A DNA stretch of 5,943 bases from Chitinophagaceae bacterium. Lineage in GTDB: Bacteria; Bacteroidota; Bacteroidia; Chitinophagales; Chitinophagaceae. Position numbers and translations under genes: made by a program. The stretch covers positions 1 to 5,943 of the forward strand of contig JANXWM010000618.1 of NCBI GenBank assembly GCA_025351145.1, in the 5' to 3' direction. This document shows, piece by piece, positions 5,201-5,943 of this stretch (within the stretch, counting starts at the first letter, position 1; the number at the start of each line of letters is the position of its first letter). The notes under the pieces were generated by a model. That model made no database searches. It was not told where the DNA came from and was given only the letters and a program-made list of their open reading frames with translations.

Positions 5201-5943
5201 TTTTCCAGAGTTCGTATAAACCACTTGCGCTTTTGTAAGCCATAAAATAATACCGGCCATTGTATTTTGTAAAACTGTTGGGATAAACACCCAGGCCATA
5301 TAGTTCTGTAAAAGACCGCACCAATGTAGTGCCTGCATTTGTGCCATCGCTTTTCCAAAGCTCGCAGCCATTGGGATTATTTTGTGGCGAAAAAGTATAA
5401 TTACAGGTAAATAAAAGTGTATTGTTATCATAGGCAAGCATGTATTGCGGGCTGAAAATACCATCCGGCGCAACTGCTGACATATCTTTTACCATTACTG
5501 TTCCCGCAGTTGTTCCGTCAGTTTTCCATAATTCCTTATTACCCACCCTAAAGAAAATCGTATTACCCACTGGTGTAAAATATGTTAAGCCATTGCCCGT
5601 GGTTGCAGTATTAATATTTGAAACCAATACGGTACCAGCCTGCGTACCATCACTCTTCCATAATTGTGTTCCGGCTGAATTTGCATAATAAATACTATTG
5701 TTCATAATGCCGCATGAAGCGCCACTTATACTATTGAGATAATTAGTTGTATCTAATATTTTTGTTCCCGCTGCACTGCCATCACTTACCCATAACCTTG
5801 ATCCATTTGTTCCATCATTTGCAGTAAATACCAATTTATCATTTACAATTAGAAGGCTTGTAAATGAAATGTCTGAAGAATGTGAGCCAGGGTAAATATC
5901 TTTCACTATTTGTGTACCGGAAGCCGTACCATCACTTACCCAT
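2274..5943 (-). CDS. Large secreted ELWxxDGT / Ig-like repeat protein with T9SS type A sorting domain (N-terminus cut by window edge)
   Basis: The frame is open to the right edge and ends at TAA 2276-2274, giving 1222 visible residues; residue numbers here count from the GTG codon at 5906. That GTG is not the true start, because the 12 codons before it (WVSDGTASGTQI) continue the repeat motif. Domain order: ELWxxDGT motifs (edge to 292), a divergent Ig-like domain (about 351-440, CPG...YQWKKNGVN...C), eight tandem Ig-like units (441-1020), a fibronectin type III-like domain (about 1023-1112) and a T9SS C-terminal domain (about 1134-1210, VFPNPAKNNAAL through FANGIYLITLNNGKEMKMLKLV). The sorting domain directs export across the outer membrane, after which the protein is released or anchored at the surface. 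The signal peptide should lie outside the window. Paired cysteines in each Ig-like unit suit an oxidising exterior. No catalytic domain is visible. Adhesion or carbohydrate/surface binding is a reasonable guess, but the ligand is unknown. Confidence 0.93.
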   Translation of the reverse strand, partial: WVSDGTASGTQIVKDIYPGSHSSDISFTSLLIVNDKLVFTANDGTNGSRLWVSDGSAAGTKILDTTNYLNSISGASCGIMNNSIYYANSAGTQLWKSDGTQAGTVLVSNINTATTGNGLTYFTPVGNTIFFRVGNKELWKTDGTTAGTVMVKDMSAVAPDGIFSPQYMLAYDNNTLLFTCNYTFSPQNNPNGCELWKSDGTNAGTTLVRSFTELYGLGVYPNSFTKYNGRYYFMAYKSASGLYELWKTDATPAGTATVRSNSMYDGSYPTAITQANGLLYYVTWGATGSSNYGIWQTDGTDAGTTKITETGGGCQDRPSALLIFPDKTVMIAKALEYFTGNFYGEEPFVTALPAKPACTLYNTPTIAITSSIAAACPGTPNVFNATITNGGTVPQYQWKKNGVNISWATGSTMSITSLNNSDTISCVLTSNADCITGNTATSNKIIASVYATPTPTVSASGPLSFCQGSSVTLTSSTASSYLWSNGATTKSIIVNTAGNYSVTVTNSNGCKGTSAVKTVTVNALPVATITPNGLTSFCQGATVTLSASAASSYLWSNGATTQDILVNTSGNYSVAITNASGCSASATPVTVTVNPLPTPTTTANGPTTFCVGGSVTLSSSAASYYTWYDAFNQPVWYQQNYLATNAGSYHVTVGDANGCEGNSAVVTVTTNPQPTPTITASGPTVFCQGSFVTLTADNGYNSYLWSNGATTKSIDVSTAGNYSVSVTNANGCTGTSNQTFVNVIALPVPIIIATGPLSFCSGGSVKLTANNGYTNYLWSNGATTKSIIVKTSGNYTVTVNSTEGCTGTSTATTVTVNPLPVPTISANGPVTFCQGGNVVLTASAASSYLWSTGAKTQSITVNASGNYNVKATNSNGCAGVSAVTKVTVNPIPQPTITASGPTTFCQGSNVKLTCSVNGTYLWSNGAVTKTITVTNAGNYSVVVTSNGCSGTSPVTKVIVNALPTVTVTASGPITNLCPGTTVTLTSSVANSYLWSNGATTRSIVVNAAGSYTAKVTNTSGCSATSAVTKVTYAACPAPKGLKATVTSGTTATLKWNTATCGVSYQLQYQKVGAASWTTVTLTDTFYAATSLLSATAYQWQVATVCQNNPLILSAYTAGANFTTAASLAVLNTPAIFDELKVQDGFSAIVFPNPAKNNAALRFSKNENGVTIVISDISGKVLWKSLNVKDQQVNLPIEKFANGIYLITLNNGKEMKMLKLVKE
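2277..2507 (-). other. T9SS type A C-terminal sorting domain (coding segment)
   Basis: This segment encodes the last 77 residues of the large protein. It starts with IVFPNPAKNNAALRF, the usual YPNPA/FPNPA entry motif, continues through TIVISDISGKVLW and VNLPIEKFANGIYLITL, and ends in KEMKMLKLVKE. This strand-rich pattern with a short basic tail is the standard type A sorting signal (Por secretion tail). It is recognised by the T9SS in Bacteroidota and usually removed on export. None of the T9SS machinery genes is in the window. Confidence 0.93.
2571..2840 (-). other. Fibronectin type III-like domain (coding segment)
   Basis: Residues about 1023-1112 of the large protein read CPAPKGLKATVTSGTTATLKW, then YQLQYQKVG, and finally TAYQWQVATVC before an FTT end. 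This is the usual FN3 arrangement, with the conserved W in strand B and Y-x-W-x-V in strand F. It sits between the Ig-like array and the sorting domain, a common position in Bacteroidota T9SS cargo, and probably acts as a spacer or binding module. Confidence 0.8.
2847..4586 (-). repeat. Array of eight tandem Ig-like repeat units in the T9SS cargo gene
   Basis: Eight in-frame units follow one another at 4371-4586, 4155-4370, 3924-4154, 3705-3923, 3486-3704, 3270-3485, 3057-3269 and 2847-3056 (gene order 1 to 8, 210-231 bp each). The consensus is P-x-P-T-I-x-A-x-GP-x-x-FCQG-x-x-V-x-LT, then YLWSNGATTKSI-x-V, then AGNYSVTVTN-x-NGC-x-G and VTVNPLP. Each unit keeps two cysteines 43-49 residues apart (for example C454/C498 and C965/C1009), likely an intradomain disulfide. 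Unit 3 is the odd one: it lacks YLWSNGATT and has YTWYDAFNQPVWYQQNYL instead. Units 4 and 5 share an extra NGY insertion before YLW. Unit 7 has a third cysteine (C902). The array probably forms an extended stalk. Confidence 0.92.
4587..4856 (-). other. Divergent Ig-like domain preceding the repeat array (coding segment)
   Basis: Residues about 351-440 read PTIAITSSIAAACPGTPNVF, then YQWKKNGVNISWATGSTM, then SITSLNNSDTISCVLTSNADC. The CPG entry, YQWKKNG strand and DTISCVLTS strand fit the Ig/PKD-like modules seen in Bacteroidota surface proteins. This module is not a copy of the eight downstream units, since it has no SNGATT block. It links the ELWxxDGT region to the array. Confidence 0.7.
5031..5943 (-). 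repeat. ELWxxDGT repeat region (seven motifs visible, one at the edge)
   Basis: The motif recurs as WVSDGTASGT (at the edge), LWVSDGSAAGT (38-48), LWKSDGTQAGT (82-92), ELWKTDGTTAGT (125-136), ELWKSDGTNAGT (182-193), ELWKTDATPAGT (232-243) and IWQTDGTDAGT (282-292). Spacing is 44-57 residues, and the strands between motifs are of the type LLIVNDKLVFTAND or FTKYNGRYYFMAY. This matches the known ELWxxDGT repeat family, which is likely to fold as a beta-propeller-like structure (the fold is inference). The sixth motif is degenerate, with DGT changed to DAT. More copies probably lie beyond the window, because the first visible one is already mid-motif. Confidence 0.88.

Noticed and set aside
4163..5473. 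Several minus-strand frames of 65-101 codons within the large gene, and a plus-strand frame at 5440-5688.
   Set aside because: They are out-of-frame readings of the repetitive T9SS cargo gene; the repeat structure of the main frame explains why they stay open.

Overview
The window looks like a piece of a Bacteroidota chromosome, probably Chitinophagaceae or a close relative. The main evidence is a large surface protein ending in a type IX secretion system (T9SS) type A sorting domain. Moderate-to-low GC and starts without Shine-Dalgarno sequences agree with this. The family-level placement is inference. All three protein genes lie on the minus strand, so transcription runs from high to low coordinates.

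Region 2274-5943 holds most of a very large secreted or cell-surface protein whose N-terminus lies beyond the right edge. Read N to C, it has seven visible ELWxxDGT-type motifs (one cut by the edge), a divergent Ig-like domain, eight tandem Ig-like repeats of about 72 residues each with a conserved cysteine pair, a fibronectin type III-like domain, and the T9SS C-terminal sorting domain. A textbook Rho-independent terminator (2227-2262) follows the stop codon almost at once.

Region 1891-2273 is non-coding. Besides the terminator it contains a REP/MITE-like inverted repeat at 2060-2186 (26-bp arms, 24 of 26 matching, about 75 bp between them). It also has a short direct repeat (1972-2001) upstream of the next operon that could be an operator.

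Region 1-1890 holds a two-gene unit: a cytoplasmic GH88-type unsaturated glucuronyl hydrolase-like enzyme (511-1890), then a TIM-barrel sugar phosphate isomerase/epimerase-like protein (cut by the left edge). The two overlap by ATGA, so they are very probably co-transcribed and translationally coupled. A plausible reading is that the hydrolase releases a (unsaturated) uronic acid or related sugar and the isomerase/epimerase handles a downstream sugar. The substrate cannot be read from the sequence.

I found no RNA genes, CRISPR array, insertion sequence or clearly novel multi-gene system. The items most worth a second look are the inverted-repeat element with a perfect anti-Shine-Dalgarno complement in its loop, the repeat-array evolution of the T9SS cargo protein, and the coupled hydrolase/isomerase pair.
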